From Breviolum minutum Mf 1.05b.01 (Eukaryota; Sar; Dinophyceae; Suessiales; Symbiodiniaceae): a stretch of 64,000 bases of DNA. The position numbers and the translations under genes were made by a program. The stretch lies in NCBI GenBank assembly GCA_000507305.1, contig DF239242.1:2685-66684 (forward strand), read 5' to 3'. This document shows, one piece after another, positions 17,051 to 28,500 of this stretch (its first letter is position 1; every line of letters starts with the position of its first letter). The notes under the pieces are model-generated. The model saw only the letters and a list, made by a program, of their open reading frames with translations. It was not told the origin of the DNA and did not search any database.

Positions 17051-17104
17051 CGCCGTTGGCGTATGCGGAGAACCAACGGCTGGTACAGCAGAAGGAGAGC
17101 GACC
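16998..17104. repeat. Near-perfect 53-bp palindrome with 1-bp centre
   Basis: Arms 16998-17050 and 17052-17104 are inverted copies around C17051; the inner 23 bases pair perfectly and the outer 30 have about five mismatches. Read outward from the centre both arms encode related peptides: AYAENRRLIEQQESD on the minus strand and AYAENQRLVQQKESD on the plus strand. Confidence 0.85.
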
Positions 17105-17701
17105 CGTCAGAGCCGGCTCGTGTCCACACTCAGCTGCCCTGTCCTTCTCCAGGATCTTGCTGAGGAATCTTGGTCAATTTTCGGCCGAAGGATGGGTTTA
17201 GGAGCTAGGGTTGAGTTGTCCCGTGTTCTAATCCGTCCCGCCCGCCCACCATACAAACAGCGCATGCATTTCACTCAAAAACGGAAAAATATAAGGATAA
17301 ATCATCCTAAAAACCATTTCAACTTTTCCCCTCGAGATTTTGCAAGTGCTTCGTTGTTAAGATATGTTTGACCATCTACATTTCTTACCTTTAGATTCAC
17401 AAACTTCACAATCTACTTCAATTAAGTTGTAAGGTTTCCTGCATTCCCCGTTTCTTGCTTAGATGCCTTTTTGTCTTCATAATATTCTGCCCGTTTTGTT
17501 TTTACTTTGTCAGGACTTTTTCCCTCTCCCTTGCATAGAAGCAATATTTCATCGTTTTGAACCATACACTGCCGGTACGAACCCACTTGTTTCAACATTG
17601 TTCCGTCTGTTGCATTATTCAAGGCTTCAAACAAGCTTGATCCGTGATTTGGTATGTCTGAACCATTCGGGTACATCCTATTACATACTGCTCTCATACC
17701 A

Positions 17702-17782
17702 TCCATGTACGGTATTTTCATACCTACATTTGTTTGGCTTTTATGGTAAATGTAGGTATGAAATATACCATACATGGATGCT
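17702..17782. repeat. Inverted repeat, about 32-bp arms
   Basis: CATCCATGTACGGTATTTTC with CATACCTACATTT pairs with its inverted copy at 17750-17782 with a few mismatches; the loop is about 16 bases. It is probably a small MITE-like element. No other copy was found by eye. Confidence 0.6.
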
Positions 17783-18585
17783 GTGGGTATGAATAATTCA
17801 TGGTATCCGCTGAAAAAACTCGTCAGCTGCAAAAAAAAACACGGACTTTACATCTTGGATTGACTCCAAGGACACGCTTTCGGCATCGATGATTTCAATG
17901 AAATATATGATAAAATATGGTCAAAATTCCAGTCCAATTCGCTATAAACATCTACAAACCATGTTTCGAAGCAATAGGTACAGTAGACGCTAGTAGATAG
18001 ATGTGTTTTTTTTTGCAAATTGCGACCATAGATTATAGAATCCAAGTGTTCCAATCCCCTTGGGCATTCTGGCCGCACGTTTCGCCTCCTCTGCCATGGC
18101 GCCACCAAGAATGCCAAAGTTTGGATGAAGAAGAAAGGGTGCACCAAAAGGTTGGGGAACCAAATACTGTATATCAATATCAATATATATATATATGACA
18201 ATTATTTGACATGATTTGCTAACACCTGGGTTACTTTTTACGTTTGGCTTATAAGTAAATTGGTGTCCGGTTTGCCTGCATGACTTCTTTTAAAAAACCA
18301 TGAAGGTGAGGCTGGAGGGTAAAGTATTGGGCTGCCATGTCTTGCGGGAGGTAGGGATGTTTCTTCAATGCCATGTGCTATTAACCCATGAAGAAATATG
18401 TTTTTCTAAATTTCACCCCTCCTTGAGCTATCTGTACTACAAAGAAATCGAATATGAAATGATACACATGAATGACATGAATGTATGAAATGCAAATCAA
18501 GTTCATACAATTTCCGCAGAAGTTCATATCTCATGCGATGTTTTGCCCATCAGCAGGCTGTCAACAGCTGAGCCCAGTGGATTTC

Positions 18586-18681
18586 AACCTTGAAACTAAC
18601 AGCTTAGCCAAATGCCCCAAACGGAAATTCATCTTCCAAGCACCAATTTTCAGGTGCGAACTGTTAGGTCTGGGGAATGTA
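18586..18681. mobile_element. Degenerate copy of the TACCCTCCCTGAAAC MITE family
   Basis: The left end (TTGAAACTAACAGCTTAGCC) and right end (AACTGTTAGGTCTGGGGAATG) are inverted relatives of the terminal repeats of the clearer copies at 36380, 39406 and 60098. Divergence is higher than in those copies. Confidence 0.35.
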
Positions 18682-19629
18682 TACACTTGCAATTTACCAT
18701 ATACAACATATATAATTTACTAAAATTTACAGAGTATATCATGATGAAAAAAACATCTAAAACAATCCCTAAAAGCCGTTGATGAAAAACACGTCGTTCG
18801 TGTCCATTGACAAATAGCCAGGATTCCACGGATTTTGTGACGCCCACACAACCAACCACTAACCTTAACTGCCGACCATCTGAACTCGTACCTTGAAAGA
18901 AAATCGCCACACATCCCACAGTTGACAGCTTGTCCACCAATCTCATCTCGAGGCCTTTTTGTTTCATTGTCGGTTGCAACCATCGACATCATGTAAAGAC
19001 ATCCTCTGCATCACAAGTTTTCAGCAAATGCTGCTGACCTTAGCAAGGTCAAACACGTTGAAAAAAGAGAACAGAAATTGACATAGGCCAATCAAAGGTG
19101 TCAAAAAAAACAAGTGAAAACCAAAAAACAGGTAAATCACACTTATAATTATCCGATGGAATTCTGATCTTTCAGTTCTGCTCATTTCAGGGCTCTTTGA
19201 AAACAACTCGTCAAATTTATAGGTAGCAATTGCCATTGGCTTGGGTTACGTGCATCGACATGGCTCCAGTGATATTGAGTTTTACCCAAATGTCTTAGCT
19301 TGTCTCAGGTCTGCTGGGTCGCTTTTACCATTTGTGTAAGGCCTTTTTTTACCATTTGTGCAAGGGGTTCCCCATGCATACTGCTCTGGAGAATGATGAT
19401 GATATTCAGAATTGTTAAACTTGCAGTTAATCACATAGAAAATTTAGATATCATGCTAATTCATGAAGTATGACGTGGCTTCTCACAATTCAGTACTTCA
19501 TTTTTTCCTTGCTCTGTCGCACATCCAAGTCTTGAAATTAAGTCCTCTTGCTTTTGCCCATCATGCCTGACCTTTTAGTCACGGCAGTGAAACCCATGCA
19601 TATTGGTTCATAGGAATAACCATGGCTTG

Positions 19630-20766
19630 TTAGAACTCCCCCTTCGCATCGGAAGTCCAACGAGGCTGGCACCAAAAGTTTAGGCAGTTGGTGAAGCAGC
19701 CGTTGTCGAAAGGGTTCCTTGTGCGATCGTACACAAAGGCGTCACGGTCAAAGAGCTCGTTGTACTCATCATCCTCGAGATCCTCGACTGGCACGTTGTC
19801 GCCGATGCTGGTGTTGTTGGCCACGTAGTGCTCGTTCTTCTTCCATTCCTGGGCCATCTCGTTCCTTGAGATCAGTCCAAAATGGATCTTGAAAATTGGC
19901 CCATCAATCGCGAGGAGAGCAACGGAATATCCCAAATGAAGCACCACAACAATCTCAAACTCAAAGAAGCCCTTCTCAGCAATCAAGATGGCAAGCCAAA
20001 TGTCGACCATGATCCCAAGCACTCCAATTAACAGCAAACCTCCCACCATTATCACAAATTCACGGTGATTGAGAAGACCGATCACATTTTGCAACCATTT
20101 GCAATAATGATCATAGCGGCGGATAGGGCGGGAATACTGCCACGACTTGTGTGCACGCCGCGGCATCCCCTCCTCGATGTCCATGCCACCAACAGCACCA
20201 ATTTTCATCTTTCGCATCTTTTTGAGTTGCCCAGGATCAGCAAAGGCACAATACGCCATGCACCCCAAGACAATGCCATAAACCACCGCAAAAGGTGCAG
20301 AGAGCCACACTTGTGATAGGGTGGTGAAACGAGACAACATCGGAATCTGCACCAGGAGCATGCACAGGCCACCAATCACAGTCGAGACAGCAAGAGCCAC
20401 TGGCAACATAGGTTTCAGGTCGACACCGAGGAACGTGTAGTCTTCGCTCGGACCCTTATCCTCTGCTCCAAACGTGTCATCATCAAGCCAACCTTCTTCG
20501 GCACACGACTCCTTGTCGGCATTCTGCAGATTTGCCGGCTTAGTGGAAGTCAAAAGAGTCGTAGGGGGCAAACGTCCATTCAGTACAGCGGACTCGTTCA
20601 TGCAAGGAGCTGTGGCTGGCTGCATGTGGTAAGCAGTTGGAGGCTGCATACCCACCCGCACTGCAGGCTTGTAACTTCCATATGGGCTAGACCTCCCAGA
20701 CTGGTCGGCCACGTAAGACATATTTTGCGTGAGCATATTTTCAACGTTTTTCAAAATGATCACCAA
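19630..20766 (-). CDS. DHYC-type palmitoyltransferase (zDHHC family), one exon
   Basis: Complete 378-residue protein; the start could also be MSYVADQSGR (residue 16). The first 110 residues are disordered and Ser/Pro/Met-rich. Four membrane segments: about 120-141, 154-176, 237-264 and 268-292. The catalytic signature RRYDHYCKWLQNVIGLLNHREF has DHYC at 219-222 in place of DHHC, as in Akr-type enzymes; Cys222 would carry the acyl group. The cysteine-rich domain that normally precedes it is nearly absent: the run MPRRAHKSWQYSRPIRRYD keeps basic and aromatic positions but lacks the zinc-binding Cys/His set. The C-terminal tail is acidic, with CFTNCLNFWCQP near the end. Role: S-acylation of proteins at internal membranes. 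A spliced-leader-like string lies 41 bases before the first ATG. An exon-like frame (RMGRIRLERYKDGMFEIFSA, about 20865-20790) upstream could instead belong to this gene. Confidence 0.8.
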   Translation of the reverse strand: MVIILKNVENMLTQNMSYVADQSGRSSPYGSYKPAVRVGMQPPTAYHMQPATAPCMNESAVLNGRLPPTTLLTSTKPANLQNADKESCAEEGWLDDDTFGAEDKGPSEDYTFLGVDLKPMLPVALAVSTVIGGLCMLLVQIPMLSRFTTLSQVWLSAPFAVVYGIVLGCMAYCAFADPGQLKKMRKMKIGAVGGMDIEEGMPRRAHKSWQYSRPIRRYDHYCKWLQNVIGLLNHREFVIMVGGLLLIGVLGIMVDIWLAILIAEKGFFEFEIVVVLHLGYSVALLAIDGPIFKIHFGLISRNEMAQEWKKNEHYVANNTSIGDNVPVEDLEDDEYNELFDRDAFVYDRTRNPFDNGCFTNCLNFWCQPRWTSDAKGEF

Positions 20767-20806
20767 GAAAAGATCCGGCCGGACTTCACCTGATAGTAAC
20801 CCAGCT

Positions 20807-20819
20807 CTTGAGCCGAAAA
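20807..20819 (-). other. Spliced-leader-like string upstream of the DHYC gene
   Basis: The minus strand reads TTTTCGGCTCAAG, differing at two of 13 positions from the end of the dinoflagellate spliced leader, 41 bases before the first ATG. On its own this is weak: about one such near match is expected by chance in the window. Its position ahead of a one-exon gene is what makes it notable. Confidence 0.25.
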
Positions 20820-20889
20820 GATTTCAAACATGCCATCTTTGTATCTTTCCAAACGGATCCTCCCCATCCTCTCAACGGTGGAATCCGCC

Positions 20890-23800
20890 AACCCCGGGAC
20901 CCATGGGACTCCGGACGAAAGCCCCCTTTCAAATGCACCAGGCCTGGAGCATCGGCATCATCACCTGGGTGACAGCAACAGGATGTTGACGGCCAGCTGG
21001 TGGTTGAACCAACCCATTTGAAAAACATATGCCTGGAAAGCATCGTGTACCATAATTTTAGGCAACTGTGGCTGGTTTTAGGGGTAAAGTTGATGGAAAT
21101 TAACAGCAACTTGTTTTCCAGGTGCTTGTCAATTTGGATCATTTACCCAAAAGTAGAGGTGAACAAAAATGCATAAACATGTATGTACCAATGGAAGTCC
21201 AAAGACTATCTATAAAGAGTATTATTTGTTGAGTGCTTTTTACATAGAGACTATTGTTTTGATAAGGGTTTACCATCAACAATTCCCGGGGAATAATATA
21301 TGTATATATATATATATCTCTCTTCCAGTTCCCTATATTCAAGGAACCAGGGGGTCCATCATGATTTGATATATTGGCAAATGGGAGATGTTGGTTAAAA
21401 ATATAAAAGGAACTGGAAGATGACGGTGTGTATACACACATTTGAATCCTATATGTAACTGCAAGGGGAGGTGATTCCTGCAATTTACAAATAACTTAGA
21501 TGTATGTATGGAAGGTTGTGTATGGACAGGCCTGTCATTCTATCTCCACAAAAAGTTTGAAAACACCTGAAACAAACAACAAGGTGCTCCAAACTGGGCC
21601 CATCAAAAAGCTACCGCTACCAAAAAATAGGAATAAATAAACTCTTGATAAGCCAATACTTAGTGCAATTTAATGCAAGGCTGTAAGTGCAACTGCTTAT
21701 TGAATCATATTTGGCCCTTATGTATCCTGGTAATTAGTTTGGAGGCCCGTGGAAAAAGGAAATCCTCAAATGGAACCAGCTTTGTATGCGAACGCGAGCA
21801 ACCTTCAAATGCAACTCTGTTCCTGGGAACTCACCAAGAAGTACTTTGCTTTTGGTAGGAGATCTCCACAAATACCTTCCTCACACAAGAAATCATATAG
21901 GTCAAATTAGGTCAAACACATATTGAACAAAAAGTATCTCACATTTTTCCCATTTCATTGACCTTTATCCAAACAAAGTCACCGAAAACATGGACTCGTT
22001 GGCTCGGAGGCTTCCTTCCCTAAGAAACACAGGGTCCTTGAGGTTACCCACTCATGGAACTTTCCGGAAATAATGGGGTGGTGCACAATGACCTCATTGA
22101 AGGTTCAAGCGGTTCAATGGGAGTCCCAACGACCCACTGACTTGGTGGGAAGGACTTGCTGCATATCGATATATATGTTTGCACAAAGGTGTCCAGTTGT
22201 AAAAAGGCAAAAAAGATCAAAAAAGCACATCAGTGCTGCAGAATTAAATCACCATGTTATCCATAAGATGAATCAACTATATAAATATGAAGCAAGTCAA
22301 AACGACATCTGAGACTGAATCCAAGATGTCATGGCTTACGGGGACCCTCCTTGCGAAAAGCTGAGGATCATGCACTGCAGGTGGGTCCTGCATGTTCCAA
22401 ATGCTGGCCTTAATGATCGAGTCACATGAGCCGCGCAGAAGGCCATGTTCCACCGAGGGCACAATTCTGCATGTAACCCACCCCTACCAAGAATAAAAAC
22501 TACTTATATAAGTGTTTACCTTTTCCGCCAGGGCCACCATGGAAACTACATGAAAATACATTGTATAAAATGCATTCAACTGCTCTACATTGGCTCAAGG
22601 CTTTTAAAAGTATCGCTCGCAAAAACAAGGGTTGACAGTCATGACTTCTGGGGTTCTTCCGGCGGTATTTGCCTTCCTCATAATTATTGAAAGTATCCTA
22701 CCAGTCAATCCGGTGACGCAGCATCAGCAGCCTTTGTTTTTGTCACGGATCTTGCTCCAACACCAAGTAGAACATCTACTTCAAGACTCCTTTTAATGAT
22801 GGGAAAGCATGGAGGACCAAAAGACACCCACAAAAAATATCTCAAATGCTCACAAGCTGTTTCCATTCATTGGGGGCCGGGGGACACAATGGTTTGGGCT
22901 GTCCAGCAACACTGCATCATATATATTTATAGATATATTTCTACTGGAGTTTGGGACAAGAACCGAATCATTGCCTTGAAGTACCTGCAAGAGGATCACA
23001 CACACACACACATACATACCCGTATAAATAATGATATCATATATATATATATAAAAATCAAGTGGCATCATCTCACCTATCCAAAAACAGTTGCAACATC
23101 GCGAAACATCTATGTATCTGAAACCTCCTGGTGTCTTGATATTCTTTTTTTGGAAGCATGTGAGTCCTTGACCAGGACCGCAGGTCTTGCTGAATTGAAT
23201 TTGGAAACCTCATCCAATCCGCTCGATTTATCCTGACTGGGATGATGAAACTTATGAGTCATCTAAGTTTAGCCGAATATTTTGGGGACAATACCACTTG
23301 AGATCTTAATTTGGGACTCAAAACTGATTCAAACAAGTGACTTGTTTGAACAAGACCTGCTATAACATCCGGCACGAATGGGACTGCAATATCCGAATAT
23401 TTGCCGTCCCTTTGCTTGGCTGACAGTTGTGGTCGACCAGTCAAGAGTGGATCAAACCACAGTCACAACATAAGACTTGACCACAGAACGCCACGGCGTC
23501 TGGTGATTTATCCTGGGCATTTGCAAGGGAAACAAATGGGAAATGGTGAATGGCACAGAATGTTGTTGATCAGGACCGCACTGAAATTCCCAAACAAATC
23601 ACCGGTCACTTCTTGCGACGACGGAGACTTCGATTAGTGGCTTCGAAAAGGCCGGATTTCCAACGAATCAATCCGCCACATCCATATCCATTTCATGGCC
23701 GATGAGGCAAGAAGAACAGACTTTCTTCCTGTGATCTTTGTGGCCTGGCCACAGAAGTAAACACATTGCACAACGCCCAGCTTGGACGGAACTGCCCTAA

Positions 23801-24120
23801 AGACAGTGCTGCTCGAAAAAGATTCTTCAAAAAAAGGTGCAAGAATGGATATATATATATATACATAAATTTGGAGCCAGTTTCGCGATGTAAATTATTT
23901 GAAAGCATATTTAAAACCACTGATTCGACGCTCATTTAGGACCATTCGTCACAAAAGTGATGCGGCTGTGCTTCTCACGGAATCAAAGTGGTACCTGCAT
24001 TCATGGATCTTGGGAGGATTCATAGGCAAAAGTTCACCTGAAAAGAGCACATTCCAATCTTATCAAAGCTGACTCCTTAGGAAGGTAAAGGATTAGGATC
24101 AAGGATTGTCAGCCTAAGAT
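20890..24120. other. Gene-poor stretch
   Basis: Long AT-rich non-coding DNA with short TA and CA microsatellites (for example near 21300, 23003 and 23038). Frames near 22280-22460 and 23280-23440 (minus) have some protein-like character (for example KYSDIAVPFVPDVIAGLVQT) but no clear splice sites. Confidence 0.3.
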
Positions 24121-24125
24121 CTTAC

Positions 24126-24236
24126 GTCCTTAGTTCTGAAGGCAGCTTTTTGTGCAGCTTGGCGGGTGATGGACTTCAACGGTGCCTTTGGGCGTACCGC
24201 TGGCATGATGGACTCGAGCAAAGGTGCTGCTGGCAT
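24126..24236 (-). CDS. Candidate exon, MPAAPLLESIMPAVRPKAPL...
   Basis: An ATG at 24236 opens 37 codons (MPAAPLLESIMPAVRPKAPL, then KSITRQAAQKAAFRTKD) running exactly to a strong donor GAC|GTAAGA. The Ala/Lys/Arg/Pro-rich sequence resembles the start of a basic protein or a transit-type leader. No partner exon was found and the family is unknown. Confidence 0.4.
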
Positions 24237-25456
24237 GTGACAGCCCAAGCCAGAAACTAACGAATTGCATATCACACCATCAAATTAAAGAGAACAGAAC
24301 ACGTAGCTGCATATACACATAAATCATATTATATTAAATACCATTGATTACATGTTTACATGTTCAGCCGGTGCATACACAATAGAACCCGCTTCTCGAG
24401 ACAAGACAAAACACTACGGGGAAATGGCTTGTATTGGACTTGCTATAACCTGTGTTCATTGGCTGGGCCTTTGGCTTTGGAAAAGCATGCAGCGCACCCT
24501 CTGCATCGATTTTGTGTATCCTTACAACGGGTTGATCAAAAAACACCTGTATGGCATAAACACGCAAATAGGCCATCTAAAACACAGCAACTGGGATCCA
24601 AAGACGGTCTTGGCAGGACGAAGTCTAATATCATTCCATGGTGACATTCAGCCTGGGCACATGTTCTCTCATCACTCATCACTCATCTTGGTTTCATTAG
24701 ATGGAACTTATTTGAGCTTGGTAAGCATATGCAAGCATAATGTAAGCATACAACACCATCAGTGCATTTACTTCAGATCTTTTTTGCCTTGGGGTATATC
24801 AATGTCCGTATCACCTCAGCTTCTCAAAGGGCATCTTCGCACCGTTTGTCTACTACTGTTGATGGCTGAAATCCTGCACCAGTTGAGGTTGGTAGTTTAT
24901 CCCATTATTTTCATGGTTTATGAATCCCAGGTGGTGCAGGATTTCTTCCATCAATGACAGGCCTTCAATGGTTTTAGGGGCATTTGGCTTTTGTCTCGTG
25001 ACGTCTGTACCAAATCCTTCATAATTCTGGTCTAGCCTGATTTGTCTATTCTTGATGGTGTATTACCTAAACTTAAAACGTACCACTCACCAAGAAAGAT
25101 CAAGAACGAAGCGTTTCAATAAGATGCCCTCAAGACAAAAGGGTGGTATAATGATTTCATAACCTATGAGGAAAAGACAACATCTAAAAATACTACCAAG
25201 TCTATGAAGTTTCCATTTTTTGGGGTCTTTTGCTTGTTGGTTGCTTGCTTAAAGATAAACCGATGTTTACTTCACCATGTTTTGCACACCCCGGGGGGTT
25301 GGGCACCGTGGATCCCAAGGCATTGCCATCTTTGGACTCGTAATTCACTCAATTTTGCTAACTTATTCCGCGGGTCTGCGGAGCTCACCTTGCGGGTCTG
25401 CGTTTTGCTCACCTTTGTTGGATGGAAGAACTCTAAAACACCAGTTGATAAGTAGA

Positions 25457-25565
25457 TATGGGTGTTTCCAAAAATAGGGGTACCCCAAAATGGATGGTGA
25501 AAATAATGGAACACCCAATTAAAATGGATGATTTGGGGGTACCACTATTTTTGGAAACATCCATA
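25457..25565. mobile_element. MITE with about 37-bp terminal inverted repeats (GGTGTTTCCAAAAATAG type)
   Basis: Left arm TATGGGTGTTTCCAAAAATA and right arm TATGGATGTTTCCAAAAATA (reverse complement) continue as GTGGTACCCCCAAA-like sequence with few differences, around a 35-base centre. Translated, the ends give GVSKNRGTPK and DDLGVPLFLET; I remember these strings as contaminants of many predicted dinoflagellate proteins, which would make this a very abundant element of the group. Confidence 0.7.
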
Positions 25566-28500
25566 ACTTTATCTCACTATTTCCAAGGTTTTGAAAATCC
25601 CATGCTGCATCCTTTGTCCGTTTTTTTTTTGGGGGGGGAACAGTAACCATCAATTGTCGTAGATTTTCAACCATATTGGATGTGAGAGTTTACTAGGAAG
25701 TAGCCACAGCGACTTGGCGGCCACAACGTTTCTATGGGTTCCATGTTCCAACTAAAAATCCAGGAATCATGTTTGTTGGAAAATAGGTGTGGACCTAAAA
25801 TGAGCTATCCCAAAATGTAGTTACCGAATCTGGTATAGATAAATAGTGGCTCCAAATCCCTCCTTTGTATATGTAAGGGGGGAAATACATCTCAACTTGA
25901 AAACCAACATCATTTCACAACTACCAAAGGTGTTGGAAAAATGGTTCCCAGCTCGTGAAACATTTTGGTGTTGACAACCCGATTGTTCCAACAAACAAAA
26001 CATGATAAACCATATGAATCCCTGAAATCAATATCTTTATATCTTTTCTTCCTAAACCAAAACCACCTAACAGGATCTCAAAAGGAACACGGCATCTCCA
26101 CCCATACCCTGCCTTCACTTGTTCAGTGTTAAGGAGCTGCTCCTGGCCTCAATGTTGGTGCTAAAAAGGGTGTTTTTTGTTACTTCTGACCTTGGGAGAA
26201 AGTTGAAGTTGTTGAAAAAAAATTGCTCAAAGTGGCGGCCAAAAAGAAAAAAACACATCGAATTGGAGCTGCCAGAAAAATCCCATTCAGCACACACAAT
26301 CTTTGTGTGTTCACTTCCTTGATTTTTTTCACTCACTTAAAAAAAACGGTGGAGAGAGAGAGAGTTAAATGGCAATTATGATTAAACAACAGGCCACTTA
26401 GTGACTTAGTGTTCATATTGATCTTCGTTTCTGTACAAACGATGGTCATGTCTTAGCCATTTAAGCACCCAGCGAATTTTCGACATCCGTTGGATTGCTT
26501 TTGGTCATCCATAGGAGCCAAATGAAGTGTTCAAACTCAATTTGAAACATCTTTGTGGATAAAAAACCCCGTAACTTTTAGCCCTCTGGTGATTTACTAT
26601 GAAAAAGGTCCGAGGTTGGAATCATGTTCACAAATGAGAACCCCATTGAGCTAACATGCCACTAAGCTGAACCATCAACTTGCCAACTGACCGACCTGCC
26701 CCCATGGGCAATATGGGCACATGTGCCCAATCTGTACCAATCTAAATTGTAACTTTCAAAGACAAGTCACCTGTCCTGCTGTCCTGCTGTCCTGTGCCCA
26801 TGGGTATACAAAGTGATATCGACAACAGGCGAAGCCAACAAGTTCCATGCAGTTTTGGACCAGTGGCAAGCATCTACCCACACCATTGCCCGTCCAAGCG
26901 ACACCACGGGCAAAAAACTTCGCTTCATGGAACGTCGCATTGATAGACTGCCTGTGCCCTGTCAGCTTTTTTTTGAACCAAATAGGGTTAGTGGTAGTTG
27001 GGTAGTTCATCTCCTGATGGAGTTTTAGGGGATGCCACGTTCATCTGAAAAGACGCGGCTTCATAAAACTTGCCCCTCGAAATCATCTGGGGTAAGGGTC
27101 ATGGTTTAACAATACCGCAAATGGGATGGAAACCATCCCCATATGAAAAGTTCGTGATTAAGCTTGCCAAGCCTTCCATTATTGTCTTGTTGACTGGTGA
27201 TTTTGCATCGGAATTAGTGTACGTTTTATCCATTCATATTCATTGTTAAACAGGTATTGGTTGTACCTTAAAAAACAAAAGGAATTGCCTGGGTCCCACC
27301 AACAATCCTTCAAGAGGTTGGTGACTATGGTTACCAACTCCTGATTCAAAGCTTGGCCTTTCAGTCATGACCTGAGGGGGCCCTGTCATGACTGAAGTTT
27401 CCCCATGACAGCAGCAGAATCATGCACCAAACGATTTCCCACACCATAACGGAGTTACTCCCCAGTTGCCTTGATTGCGAACTATGAATTCATTTGGAGG
27501 TACGCAACCTTGGATACCTTGGTAGCTCATCCTCATCGAAAGTGCCCCTTGTAACTTCTTCGTTTTTTCAGGCCATATTTAGGGGACAAAACAACACATC
27601 AAACTCGCGGCAATTCATGTTTATCTGATAAGTTCAACCCTAAACTGAGAAATCTGTCCCAAAAGCCATCTATAGTTGTAGATGTCATGTTTTTCTTTGG
27701 ACACCAAACCATGAAAAATAAAAAAAAATTGGAGTTTTAAGCCCTAAAGCTATGGGTCAGAACATAACACGTAAAAAATGAAGGTTGTGGGTTCCCATGG
27801 TTCCTAATATTTAAATAACCATCACGACTTTCTACCCAAAGGTGATTTGGCACCTCCTCTCGATTCTCTTTGTTGCGTGTACTGATGGATCCAGATCCTT
27901 GTCGACGGGTACCTTGCCCGGTCATCACGAAAAGAACCGGGCTTTTGTAGAAGGGAAAAGCTCATCATACCTCTTACATCTACGGTATGAAATAGTGTAT
28001 CTTGTGGATCGTCCACACCAAATGGGGATTAGCTTGTTGTTGTTGTTGTTGTTGTTGTTGTGGTTTTGGTGGTTTGGACATTGGATGTATGCGAAGCCAC
28101 ATGTGAAATCTCAGGGCATCGCATTCCTGGTGCTCCTGCCTTTGACTGGATGTGATATTTCTTTAATCTCTGAGTATTTGATAGTAGCAATGGTAACAGA
28201 ACTTAGATATATAACATAAGATTCCAAATTTCAAAACACATGTTTCCTGAAAGTTTTGGCAACCATCAATTAACTTTCAACAAATTCAATTAAAATTTCA
28301 AACATTGGAACTTAAAAAAATATTTTCCTTTATTTTGCCTTTATTGTTCTTTAATTGTTAAAAAAAATCTTTAAAACACTTCGGGTAACCTAGGAGATCT
28401 AAGGGTCAAGGATCTAACCCCCACAACAGGATCAATGATATGCCTTTTTCCTTTTGACCCCCCTTTTGTTTGCAACAAATCTCCCTTCGTCAAAGCCCAG

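Larger units (their letters stand above)
17110..19620. other. Gene-poor stretch with inverted repeats
   Basis: No supported exon. It contains an inverted repeat (17702-17733 with 17750-17782) and a degenerate copy of the TACCCTCCCTGAAAC-type MITE near 18586-18681. Short open frames are present but look like chance. Confidence 0.3.

Noticed and set aside
22585-22600. Another leader-like string (CATTGGCTCAAGG) on the plus strand
   Set aside because: Only 11 bases match and no coding start follows on that strand.
24352-24957. 201-codon forward frame
   Set aside because: No recognisable domain, no splice sites, and the minus strand in the same place looks more protein-like. A rough estimate gives about a one in ten chance of such a frame somewhere in the window.
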